Of a stretch of 64,000 nucleotides of DNA, positions 1 to 7,755 are shown piece after piece. The translations under genes were made by a program, and so were the position numbers. Each line of letters starts with the position of its first letter. Position 1 is the first letter of the stretch. The stretch is from NCBI RefSeq assembly GCF_017569225.1, contig NZ_CP071868.1:2790001-2854000 (forward strand). Direction: 5' to 3'. A model generated the notes under the pieces. That model made no database searches. It saw nothing but the letters and a program-made list of their open reading frames with translations, and was not told where the DNA came from. Source of the stretch: Pengzhenrongella sicca. GTDB taxonomy: Bacteria; Actinomycetota; Actinomycetes; Actinomycetales; Cellulomonadaceae.

Positions 1-15
1 CGCACCCGCCGACGC

Positions 16-600
16 ATGACCGCGCGCACCGAGCGCACGGCCGCAGCACCGGCGCCCGTCGACGCAGCGCCCGTCGTCGCGGCGCCCGCGCCCGTCGTCG
101 CGGCGCTCACCGCGGCCGAGTGGCCCGCCGTCCGGGCGATCTACGCCGCCGGCATCGCGACCGGCCACGCGACGTTCGAGTCCGAGCCGCCGAGCTGGGC
201 GGCCTTTGACGCCGCCAAGCTGGCCGCGCACCGCCTCGTGGCTCAAGCCGAGGCCGGCGGCGAGGTGATCGGCTGGACGGCCGCGATCGCGACATCCGAC
301 CGGTGCGCATACGCCGGCGTCGTCGAGCACTCGCTGTACGTCGACGCTCGGGCGCGCGGGCGCGGCGTCGGCGGCGTCCTGCTGCGCGCGCTCATCGCGT
401 CCACCGAGTCCGCCGGGATCTGGACGATCCAGTCGGGCGTGTTCGTCGAGAACGAGGCGAGCCTCGCCCTGCATCGGTCCGCCGGGTTCCGGGTCGTGGG
501 CCACCGCGAGCGCGTCGCCCGCATGGCCTACGGTCCGCTCGCGGGCAGATGGCGCGACGTCGTGCTGCTCGAGCGCCGAAGCCCGGTCGCCGGCGCCTGA
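16..600 (+). CDS. GNAT N-acetyltransferase, phosphinothricin-acetyltransferase (PAT) type
   Basis: 194 aa. Members of this family move an acetyl group from acetyl-CoA to a small amine such as phosphinothricin, methionine sulfone/sulfoximine or related amino acids, in the cytosol. The PAT-like pattern is visible: an ATFES-type segment near residue 54, the acetyl-CoA loop ARGRGVGGVLL near residues 117-127, and NEASLALHRSAGF near 144-156, which closes the fold. The first ~30 residues are Ala/Pro-rich low complexity and contain an approximate direct repeat (APVVAAPAPVVAA), so the true start may lie inside it. The ATG at 16 lies close to the window edge, so an upstream operon cannot be judged. The next gene is on the other strand and ends 32 nt away. 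Family assignment is firm; the substrate is not known. Confidence 0.85.
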   Translation: MTARTERTAAAPAPVDAAPVVAAPAPVVAALTAAEWPAVRAIYAAGIATGHATFESEPPSWAAFDAAKLAAHRLVAQAEAGGEVIGWTAAIATSDRCAYAGVVEHSLYVDARARGRGVGGVLLRALIASTESAGIWTIQSGVFVENEASLALHRSAGFRVVGHRERVARMAYGPLAGRWRDVVLLERRSPVAGA

Positions 601-632
601 GTGGTACAGGGCGCCCGAGCGGTTCGGGCCGC

Positions 633-1838
633 TCAGCCCGCGCCGCGCCGCAGGCCGAAGCGGTCGGCCAGGGCGCGCAGGGCCCCGCAGAGCTCGCCGA
701 TCTCGTCGTCGCCGTTGGCGGCCGTGACCTGGATGCGGAAGCCGACCTCGGACCGGGGCACCAAGGGGTACGTCGCGAGCGTGACGTAGATGCCGGCGTC
801 GAACAGGAACTGGCCGACGGCGTCGGCGTCGCCGGCGTCGGCCAGCGGGATCTCGATGATCGGGAAGCCCGAGGTGTTCGGCGTCGCAAGCCCAAGGGCC
901 GCCACCGTCTCGAGCACCCGCGCCGTCTTGCGATGCAGGTCCGCCCGGATGGCGTCGCCGCGCGCGGCGTTGACCTCGAAGCCCGTGAGCACCGTGGCGA
1001 GCGAGGCGACCGGCGACGGACCCGAGTACAGGTAGGGTGCCGCCTCGACCTTGAGCCGCTGCTTCAGCGCCGTCGGGACGGCGAGGAACGCGAGCAGCGA
1101 CGAGTAGGCCTTCGAGAACCCGCCGACGAGCACGAGGTCGTCGTAGCCGACCCCGCTGTGCCGGACGAGCGAGTTCCCGCGGGACCCGTACGGGCTGCTC
1201 TCGTGCTGCCCGCGTTCGCCGATCACCCCGAACCCGTGCGCGTCGTCGATGTAAAGCAGCGCGCCGTGCGCCCGCGTCACGGCCGCGAGCGCCACGAGGT
1301 CCGGCGGGTTGCCCGTCATGGAGTTGATGCCGTCGCCGCACACAAGCTTCGACGCCCCGGCGGGCGCCTGCGCGAGCAGCGCCGCGAGCGCCTCGAGATC
1401 GCCGGACGGGTAGCGCCGGACGGTGGCCCCGCGCGCCCGGGCCATGACGCAGCCGTCGTAGATGGTCCGGTGCGCCCGCGAGTCCAGGAAGATCCAGCCC
1501 TCCCCGGCGATCGCCGGGATCACCGACATGTGGATGTGCGTGATCGTCGGCAGCACGAGCGAGTCCGGCGCCCCGAGGAGCTCCGTGAGCTGATCCTCGA
1601 TGTCGACGTATGGCCGCGGGCTGCCGAGCAGCCGCGACCAGCTCGGATGGGTCCCCCACCGGCGCAGGTACCCGTCGACCGAGTCGATGATCTCCGGGTC
1701 GAGGTCGAATCCGAGGTAGTTGCACGACGCGAAGTCGGCCAGCCAGTGGTCACCCACGCGGATCCGGCGGCCCTTGACCTCCTCGATGACGGCGTCGTAC
1801 AGGGGCGAGGAGAACGCGGCCACGTCGAGCGCGCTCAT
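633..1838 (-). CDS. PLP-dependent acyl-CoA:amino acid acyltransferase of the AONS/CqsA type
   Basis: 401 aa, fold type I class-II aminotransferase superfamily. Relatives condense an acyl-CoA with an amino acid and lose CO2 (8-amino-7-oxononanoate synthase, KBL, and the quorum-signal synthases CqsA/LqsA). Visible hallmarks are CNYLGF near residues 39-44, the PLP-ring motif DDAHGFGVIG with D198 and H201, and GGFSK with the probable Schiff-base lysine K243. No other biotin gene is nearby. The ATG at 1838 overlaps the stop of the upstream GGDEF-EAL gene by 4 nt (1835-1838), so the two are translationally coupled. That points to a signalling or surface-lipid product rather than biotin, but this is inference. 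An ordinary aminotransferase-like function remains possible. Confidence 0.85.
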   Translation of the reverse strand: MSALDVAAFSSPLYDAVIEEVKGRRIRVGDHWLADFASCNYLGFDLDPEIIDSVDGYLRRWGTHPSWSRLLGSPRPYVDIEDQLTELLGAPDSLVLPTITHIHMSVIPAIAGEGWIFLDSRAHRTIYDGCVMARARGATVRRYPSGDLEALAALLAQAPAGASKLVCGDGINSMTGNPPDLVALAAVTRAHGALLYIDDAHGFGVIGERGQHESSPYGSRGNSLVRHSGVGYDDLVLVGGFSKAYSSLLAFLAVPTALKQRLKVEAAPYLYSGPSPVASLATVLTGFEVNAARGDAIRADLHRKTARVLETVAALGLATPNTSGFPIIEIPLADAGDADAVGQFLFDAGIYVTLATYPLVPRSEVGFRIQVTAANGDDEIGELCGALRALADRFGLRRGAG

Positions 1839-4800
1839 CCGACCCCCCGACCCGCTTCGATCGGGTCGAGACTCAGCCCGGCGGCCAGCAGGTCGGACAT
1901 CCGATCCGCGGTGACCGGCCGCGAGTAGAGGTACCCCTGGCCGAGCCCGCAGCCCATCGCGGCGAGCTCGTCGCGCTGGTCGACGCGCTCGATGCCCTCG
2001 GCGACGACCTCGAGGCGCAGCGAGTGGCCGAGCGTGATGATCGCCGACACCAGCGCACCGGCGTCGAGGTCGTCGACCCCGAGCCCGTCGACGAACGACT
2101 TGTCGACCTTGAGGACGTCGAGCTGGAACTTCTGCAGGTACGACAGGCTGGAGTAGCCCGTGCCGAAGTCGTCCATGGCGATCTTGATCCCGGCCTCCCG
2201 CAGCGCGCTGAGCTGCGAGGAGATCGTCGGGTCGTTCAGCGCGAAGATCGACTCGGTCAGCTCGAGCACGAGGATCGTCGGCGGGATCGAGTGCTTGCGC
2301 AGGGCGGTGCGCACATCCTCGAGGTAGTGCTTCTCGTGCAGCTCGCGCGCCGAGACGTTCACCGAGAGCCGCAGGCCGCAGTAGCCCGCCTCGAGCCAGG
2401 CGTGCATCTGCGCGCACGCCTTGTCGAACACCAGGCGTCCGAGCGCGACGATGAGTCCCGTCTCCTCCGCGAGCGGGATGAACTCGTACGGTGAGACGAG
2501 CCCCCGCTCGGGATGCTCCCAGCGCACGAGCGCCTCGCAGCCGGCGATGCGCCCGGTCTCGATCGAGACGATCGGCTGGTAGTGCACGAGGAACTCGTCG
2601 GCCGCCAGCCCTCGCTCGAGGTCCGAGCGCTGGGCGAGCCGGTCGAGCATCTTGGTGCTGAGGTCGCGGTGGTACAGGCGGGCCTGCCCCTTGCCCAGGT
2701 CCTTCGCCGCGTACAGCGCGAGGTCGGCGCACCGCATCAGCTCGGTCATGGCCAGCTTCTCGTGCGGACCGCCGGTGACGACGACGCCGACGCTCGCGCC
2801 GATACGCGTCGCCTCGCCGTCGAGCACGAACGGTGTCGCGAAGGTGGCCAGCACGCGATCGGCGAAGATCTCGGCCTCGCCGACGTCGGCCAGGTCTTCG
2901 ACCAGCACCGCGAACTCGTCGCCGCCGAAGCGCGAGACCGTCGAGCCCGATCGGCACGTCGCGGCGAGCCGCGCCGCGATCTGGATGAGCAGGTCGTCGC
3001 CGCTCGCGTGCCCGCGCGTGTCGTTGACCTCCTTGAAGTCGTCGAGGTCGATCATCAGCACCGCGAGCACCGAACCCTGCCGCGACGTGCGGGCCAGCGC
3101 GTGCTCGGCTCGGTCGTGGAACAGCGCTCGGTTGGGCAGCCCGGTCAGCGCGTCGTGGAAGGCCTGGTGCTTGAGCTCGACCTCCAGGGCCCGCCGCTCC
3201 GACACGTCGCGCATGGTCAGCAGGATCCCCCCGACGCTCGGGTCCCGCAGCAGGTTGTCGGAGAGCACCTCGAACGCGACGAACGACCCGTCGTGGCGGC
3301 GCAGGTGCCAATCGGCGATGGCCTGCGCATGGGAGGTCCCCGCACCGAAGGCCGCGAAGATCGCCCGGGCCTCGCCCGCGTCGCTAGGGTGCAGGAACTC
3401 GACGATGTCCCGACCGACGACGTCACCCGCGTCGTGACCCAGGTTTCGCCCGAGCGACGGCGTGCCGTAGGTGATCTCGCCCTCGGCGGTCACGACGACG
3501 ATGATGTCGGAGGCGGCCTGCAGGATCCCCCGGTACCGCTTGTCGCTGCGGCGCCGGCGCAGGTCCTCTGCCAGCTTCGCGCTCTCGACGGCGAGCGCCA
3601 CCTGCGCGGCCAGGGTCGCGAAGGCGCCGTGCGTGTCGGAGGTCATGGCCGACGTGCTCTCGACGACGAGCATCCCGCGGTCGGCCCGGTCCGAGCGGAA
3701 CGAGGTCACGCTCACGGTGCCCGCCGGGTCGAGGCAGCCGCCCGCGGCCGCCGTCAGCCAGAATCGATCGACCGCGCCGTCGTCGAGCGGCACGCCCGAG
3801 GCCGCCACGCACTGCACGCCCGTCGGGCTCGCCACGAAGATCGCCGCCCCGGCGAGGCTGCCGCCGGTGCCGGTCAGCGCCGCCACGCCGTCGAGCGCGA
3901 CCTGGTAGATCGCCTCGAGCCCGTGCGCCGAGACCAGCGCCTCGCCCGACGTGCGCAGGATCCGCTCGCGTTGAACGGACTGCTGGTGCACCTCGAGCAG
4001 GCCCCACAGCCGGGCGATGACCAGCAGGAACAGCGCGGTCGAGAACAGCGCCACGGTGCTGGCGTGGACGACGCCGCCCCGGGTCGCCTCGGCGAGCAGC
4101 ACGGTCGGCGAGATCAGGGTGACCCCCGCCAGCACCGAGACCCGGGCCGGGCCGATGTACGTGCTCGGGCGCGGCGCGAGCTCCGCGAGCTTGATCATCG
4201 ACGGGTGCAGCGCGGCCGCACCCCAGCCGACGTAGAACAGGATCCAGCCGGCGTCGATCGGACCGCCGGTCTGCCACGCGCCCGCGAGCTGGCCGAGGCC
4301 GTAGAGGATGTCGGCGACGAGCAGCCCGCCCGCCCCGACGATCAGGAGCTGCATCGCACGGAACCGTAGCCCCCCGGCGGTGACCAGGCGCGCGAGCATC
4401 GCGATCACGAGGACGTCGCCGAGCGGGTAGGCGACGGAGACGACCCGGCCGATCCCGGAGCCCGGAGCTTCGTAGTTCGGCAGCACGAGGTAGACCCACA
4501 CCAGCAGGCCGATCCCGGTGGTGATGATCACGGCGTCGATCAGGCTGGCCCGGTCGTGGGTCGCCGACCGGCCGCGGATGAACAGGTAGATCCCCGCCGC
4601 GGCGAGCGGGTAGGTCAGCAGGTAGAAGAGGTCGGCCACCGACGGGTACGGGTTCAGCTGCCCGAGCGGCCCGGTCAGCACGCTGTACGCCGTATCGCCC
4701 GCGAACAGCGTGAACTGCGCCCCGGCGAGCAGGTACCAACCCGCCGCCTGGCGCGGCCGGTTGAGCCGGACCCCCGCGACCGTGGCGGCGACCGACAGCA

Positions 4801-4951
4801 GCCCGAGCGGGGCCCACAGGAGCGGGCCGAGCGCGGGGAGCGCGAAGAAGGCGACGGCAAGCACGCCCGCGACGGCGAGGAAGGCCAACCAGAGCCACGG
4901 CGGCGCAGCAGGCGACGCCCTCTCGGCTGCGCGGACGGACGGACCGGGCAC
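1835..4951 (-). CDS. Membrane GAF-PAS-GGDEF-EAL protein (cyclic di-GMP synthesis/hydrolysis)
   Basis: 1038 aa, GTG start at 4951 preceded by a GAGG ribosome-binding sequence 6-9 nt upstream. Residues ~18-315 hold about nine hydrophobic segments (a MASE-like sensor). They are followed by a GAF-like region (~330-460), a PAS domain (~475-590), a GGDEF domain (~595-760) and an EAL domain (~780-1025). The diguanylate cyclase signature GGDEF is intact at 675-679. The phosphodiesterase EAL is intact at 806-808, and the DDFGTG loop at 927-932 is also present, so both activities could be functional. The protein should sit in the membrane and set local c-di-GMP in response to an unknown cue. The downstream AONS/CqsA-like gene overlaps its stop codon. 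Confidence 0.93.
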   Translation of the reverse strand: MPGPSVRAAERASPAAPPWLWLAFLAVAGVLAVAFFALPALGPLLWAPLGLLSVAATVAGVRLNRPRQAAGWYLLAGAQFTLFAGDTAYSVLTGPLGQLNPYPSVADLFYLLTYPLAAAGIYLFIRGRSATHDRASLIDAVIITTGIGLLVWVYLVLPNYEAPGSGIGRVVSVAYPLGDVLVIAMLARLVTAGGLRFRAMQLLIVGAGGLLVADILYGLGQLAGAWQTGGPIDAGWILFYVGWGAAALHPSMIKLAELAPRPSTYIGPARVSVLAGVTLISPTVLLAEATRGGVVHASTVALFSTALFLLVIARLWGLLEVHQQSVQRERILRTSGEALVSAHGLEAIYQVALDGVAALTGTGGSLAGAAIFVASPTGVQCVAASGVPLDDGAVDRFWLTAAAGGCLDPAGTVSVTSFRSDRADRGMLVVESTSAMTSDTHGAFATLAAQVALAVESAKLAEDLRRRRSDKRYRGILQAASDIIVVVTAEGEITYGTPSLGRNLGHDAGDVVGRDIVEFLHPSDAGEARAIFAAFGAGTSHAQAIADWHLRRHDGSFVAFEVLSDNLLRDPSVGGILLTMRDVSERRALEVELKHQAFHDALTGLPNRALFHDRAEHALARTSRQGSVLAVLMIDLDDFKEVNDTRGHASGDDLLIQIAARLAATCRSGSTVSRFGGDEFAVLVEDLADVGEAEIFADRVLATFATPFVLDGEATRIGASVGVVVTGGPHEKLAMTELMRCADLALYAAKDLGKGQARLYHRDLSTKMLDRLAQRSDLERGLAADEFLVHYQPIVSIETGRIAGCEALVRWEHPERGLVSPYEFIPLAEETGLIVALGRLVFDKACAQMHAWLEAGYCGLRLSVNVSARELHEKHYLEDVRTALRKHSIPPTILVLELTESIFALNDPTISSQLSALREAGIKIAMDDFGTGYSSLSYLQKFQLDVLKVDKSFVDGLGVDDLDAGALVSAIITLGHSLRLEVVAEGIERVDQRDELAAMGCGLGQGYLYSRPVTADRMSDLLAAGLSLDPIEAGRGVG

Positions 4952-5100
4952 GGCGACCTCATCTCGGCGGAATAGTCACACCTCACATCGGCGCGCAACT
5001 CGACGTTGTAAGGAGAAATCGCCCAGAAGGTGCCGAGACGGCGCCCGCACGCGCCTGGAACCGCGCCGAGGGAGCCGCTGGCCCCGCACCACCCGCGGGC

Positions 5101-6672
5101 TCAGAGCGCCAGGATCACCTGGACGAGCAGGATCTTGACGATGATCGCGAGCGCGAACACGGCCGCGTACCCCGAGTCGACCCGCTCGTCGGCGGTCCGT
5201 CCGTTCGCGAAGGCGAGGATCGCCGGCTGCCCGACGAAGCCCGCGAGGGCCCCCGCCGCGCGCGCCGAGCTGAGCCCGATCAGGCGGGCCAGCGCCACGA
5301 AGAGCAGGGCAGAGCCGGCGACGACGACCGCGGCCGTGACCCCGATGCGGAGCCCGAGCGGCGTGAACGCCTGGGCAGCGAACGCCTGCCCCGACGCGAG
5401 CCCGGTCGCGGCGAGGAACAGCAGCAGCCCGAGCTGGCGGATGGTCAGGTTCGCCGCCTTCGGCAGCACCCACACGAGCGGCCCGGTGCGCTCGACCCGC
5501 CCGAGGATCATGCCGACGACGAGCGGCCCGGCCGCCGCGCCGAGCGCGAACCGGATCCCGCCCGGCAGCGGGATCGCGATGAGCCCGAGCAGCAAGCCGG
5601 CCGCCATGCCGACGCCGAGGGAAAGGGCATCCACCTCGCTGACCTGCCGCTCGGAGTCCCCGAACAGGTCGGAGACCGCGGGGATCTTGTCCCGCGGCAC
5701 GATCACGCGCACCCGGTCGCCTAGCTCGAGCACGAAGTCGTCGTTCGCCAGCAGGTCGAGGTCGCCGCGCCGGATCCGGGTGACGATCCCGCCGAAGCGG
5801 CCCGGGATGTCGAGCTCGCCGACGCTGCGCCCGGCCACGTGGGGGTCGGACAGGATGAACCGTCGGAAGTGGACGGCGCTGCGGTCGTCGGCGAGGTGCT
5901 GGTCCACCCGGTGGCCGACGTGCGCGACGGCCTGCTCGACCGCCGGCTTCGGGCCGACGATCACGATGCGGTCGCCAAGCTTGAGTTCCTCGTCCACCGC
6001 GACGACGCGGGTGCGGCCCGCGCGCGCGAGGTAGGAGAACCGGACCGAGGCGTCTCGGATCTGCGGCACGGCGCTCATCGGGCCGGGAAGGTCGACCTCG
6101 ACGCTGATGTCGATGAGCCCGCTGCCCGCGGCCGAGTCGACGTCGCGTCGCGCCCGCCAGGTCCGGCCGACCGTCCACGCGACGACGAGGATCGTGACGG
6201 TGACCCCGACCGGGTAGGCCAGCGCGTACCCGACGGCGGGCTCCTGGCTGCCGTCCGCACCGGCCGTGGCCGCGGCGAGCGCCGGCGTGCTGGTCAGCGC
6301 CCCGGCGAAGATCCCGGCGCCCAGCCCCGGCGACACCCCCAGGAGTGCGCCGAGCGCCGCGGTGCCGAGCGCCGCGACGACAAGGATCAACGCGGCCCCG
6401 CCCATCAGCGGCAGCTGGCGCAGCAGGTCGCGGAAGAAGGAGTTCCCCGCCGCGAGCCCGACGGTGTACACGAACAGACCGAGACCGAGGCTCTGGATGA
6501 GCCCGAGACCCTCGCCCAGCCGCGGATCCAGCGCGCCGACCGCCAACCCGATGAAGAGCGCGCCGGCCGCGCCGAACCGGACGGGTCCGAACGGGATGGC
6601 GCCGATCAGGGTGCCGAGCGCGAGGACAACGAGGATGGCGAGCAACGGCGAGGTGATCAGGATCTCAAGCAT
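5101..6672 (-). CDS. YidE/AspT-type transporter with two TrkA-C (RCK_C) domains
   Basis: 523 aa from the ATG at 6672; a second in-frame ATG at 6705 would add 11 residues. I prefer 6672 because the first membrane helix (LEILITSPLLAILVVLALG) then begins at once, as is usual in the family. Two blocks of hydrophobic helices (about residues 1-165 and 350-523) flank a soluble middle with two regulatory C-terminal TrkA-type domains (about 190-260 and 275-345). Characterised relatives include the aspartate:alanine exchanger AspT; other members are of unknown substrate. It is a single-gene unit, divergent from the MacB-like operon. The family is clear, the substrate is unknown. Confidence 0.85.
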   Translation of the reverse strand: MLEILITSPLLAILVVLALGTLIGAIPFGPVRFGAAGALFIGLAVGALDPRLGEGLGLIQSLGLGLFVYTVGLAAGNSFFRDLLRQLPLMGGAALILVVAALGTAALGALLGVSPGLGAGIFAGALTSTPALAAATAGADGSQEPAVGYALAYPVGVTVTILVVAWTVGRTWRARRDVDSAAGSGLIDISVEVDLPGPMSAVPQIRDASVRFSYLARAGRTRVVAVDEELKLGDRIVIVGPKPAVEQAVAHVGHRVDQHLADDRSAVHFRRFILSDPHVAGRSVGELDIPGRFGGIVTRIRRGDLDLLANDDFVLELGDRVRVIVPRDKIPAVSDLFGDSERQVSEVDALSLGVGMAAGLLLGLIAIPLPGGIRFALGAAAGPLVVGMILGRVERTGPLVWVLPKAANLTIRQLGLLLFLAATGLASGQAFAAQAFTPLGLRIGVTAAVVVAGSALLFVALARLIGLSSARAAGALAGFVGQPAILAFANGRTADERVDSGYAAVFALAIIVKILLVQVILAL

Positions 6673-6918
6673 GTCCAGCCAGTCTATCGACGCCCCGCCC
6701 ACCATCGACGCCCCCGCCCGGCGCCCCGTCGGACCGCCCGGGGTCCGAGCGCGCCGGCCGACCCTGAGAACTCACAGGCGCAAATCAGGGTTAGTTCAGG
6801 GTGCAGCCAGGGTGCTGACGGATCCCCACCGGTCGCCGGGCCCGCAAGAGTGGTCACGTCGCCACCAGCGGCGGTCCCTGACCAGCCCCGACCCCCCGAA
6901 CGACCACGAAGGACGAGC

Positions 6919-7755
6919 ATGTCGAAGCACGGCTCCATGACTCCCAGCACCTCCGCACCCGCACCTTCACCAGCACCCGCCCCCGCGAGCGCCATCGCCT
7001 CAGCGCGCGGACTCGTCAAGACGTACGGCGCGGGCCAGACGGCGGTCACGGCGCTGGCCGGCATCGACGTCGACTTCCGCCGCGGCGAGCTCACCGCGAT
7101 CATGGGCCCGTCGGGCTCGGGCAAGTCGACCCTGATGCACTGCATGGCCGGGCTCGACACCGCCACGGCCGGCTCCGTGGTCGTCGACGGCGAGGACGTC
7201 GGCCTCATGAACCAGCGCCAGCTGACGCGGCTGCGCCGCACGCGGCTCGGGTTCATCTTCCAGGCGTTCAACCTCGTGCCCACCCTGACGGCGGCCGAGA
7301 ACATCACCCTGCCGCTCGACATCGCGCGCCGCCCGGTCGATCGGGCTCACTTCGACGCGATCGTGGCCGCGCTCGGCCTCCAGGACCGGCTGGGGCACCG
7401 CCCGAGCGAGCTGTCCGGCGGGCAGCAGCAGCGCGTCGCGTGCGCGCGGGCCCTCGTCGCCAAGCCCGCCGTGATCTTCGCGGACGAGCCGACCGGAAAC
7501 CTCGACTCGACCGCGTCCGGGCAGCTGCTCGGCTTCCTGCGCGCGTCGGTCGACGACCTCGGGCAGTCGGTCGTCATGGTGACCCACGACCCACGCGCCG
7601 CGTCCTTCGCGCACCGCGTCCTGTTCCTGGCCGACGGCGCTCTGGTCGCCGAGATCACCGCGCCGACCCAGGCGTCGGTCCTGGAGGTCCTCGGGTCGCT
7701 CGGCACGCCCGCGCCCGCCGCCGAGGCCGCGTCGCTCAGCTCGGTCGGCGCCTGA
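6919..7755 (+). CDS. MacB/LolD-type ABC transporter ATP-binding protein
   Basis: 278 aa. ATG at 6919 with an AAGGA ribosome-binding sequence at 6909-6913. After a Pro/Ala/Ser-rich N-terminal ~30 residues comes one ABC domain with Walker A GPSGSGKST, Q-loop FQAFNLVPTLTAAEN, signature LSGGQQQR and Walker B/D-loop IFADEPTGNLD, typical of the MacB/LolD/FtsE branch. Its stop overlaps the ATG of the permease by one nucleotide (TGATG at 7753-7757), so the two form one transporter. Such pairs in actinobacteria usually act in export of peptides, antibiotics or lipids, or as mechanotransmitters. The substrate cannot be read from sequence. The long in-frame extension upstream of 6919 is not coding. Confidence 0.93.
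   Translation: MSKHGSMTPSTSAPAPSPAPAPASAIASARGLVKTYGAGQTAVTALAGIDVDFRRGELTAIMGPSGSGKSTLMHCMAGLDTATAGSVVVDGEDVGLMNQRQLTRLRRTRLGFIFQAFNLVPTLTAAENITLPLDIARRPVDRAHFDAIVAALGLQDRLGHRPSELSGGQQQRVACARALVAKPAVIFADEPTGNLDSTASGQLLGFLRASVDDLGQSVVMVTHDPRAASFAHRVLFLADGALVAEITAPTQASVLEVLGSLGTPAPAAEAASLSSVGA

Noticed and set aside
5839-6918. A long in-frame extension upstream of the MacB-like ATPase
   Set aside because: It is antisense to the YidE-type transporter and lacks family similarity. The ATG at 6919 has a good ribosome-binding sequence.
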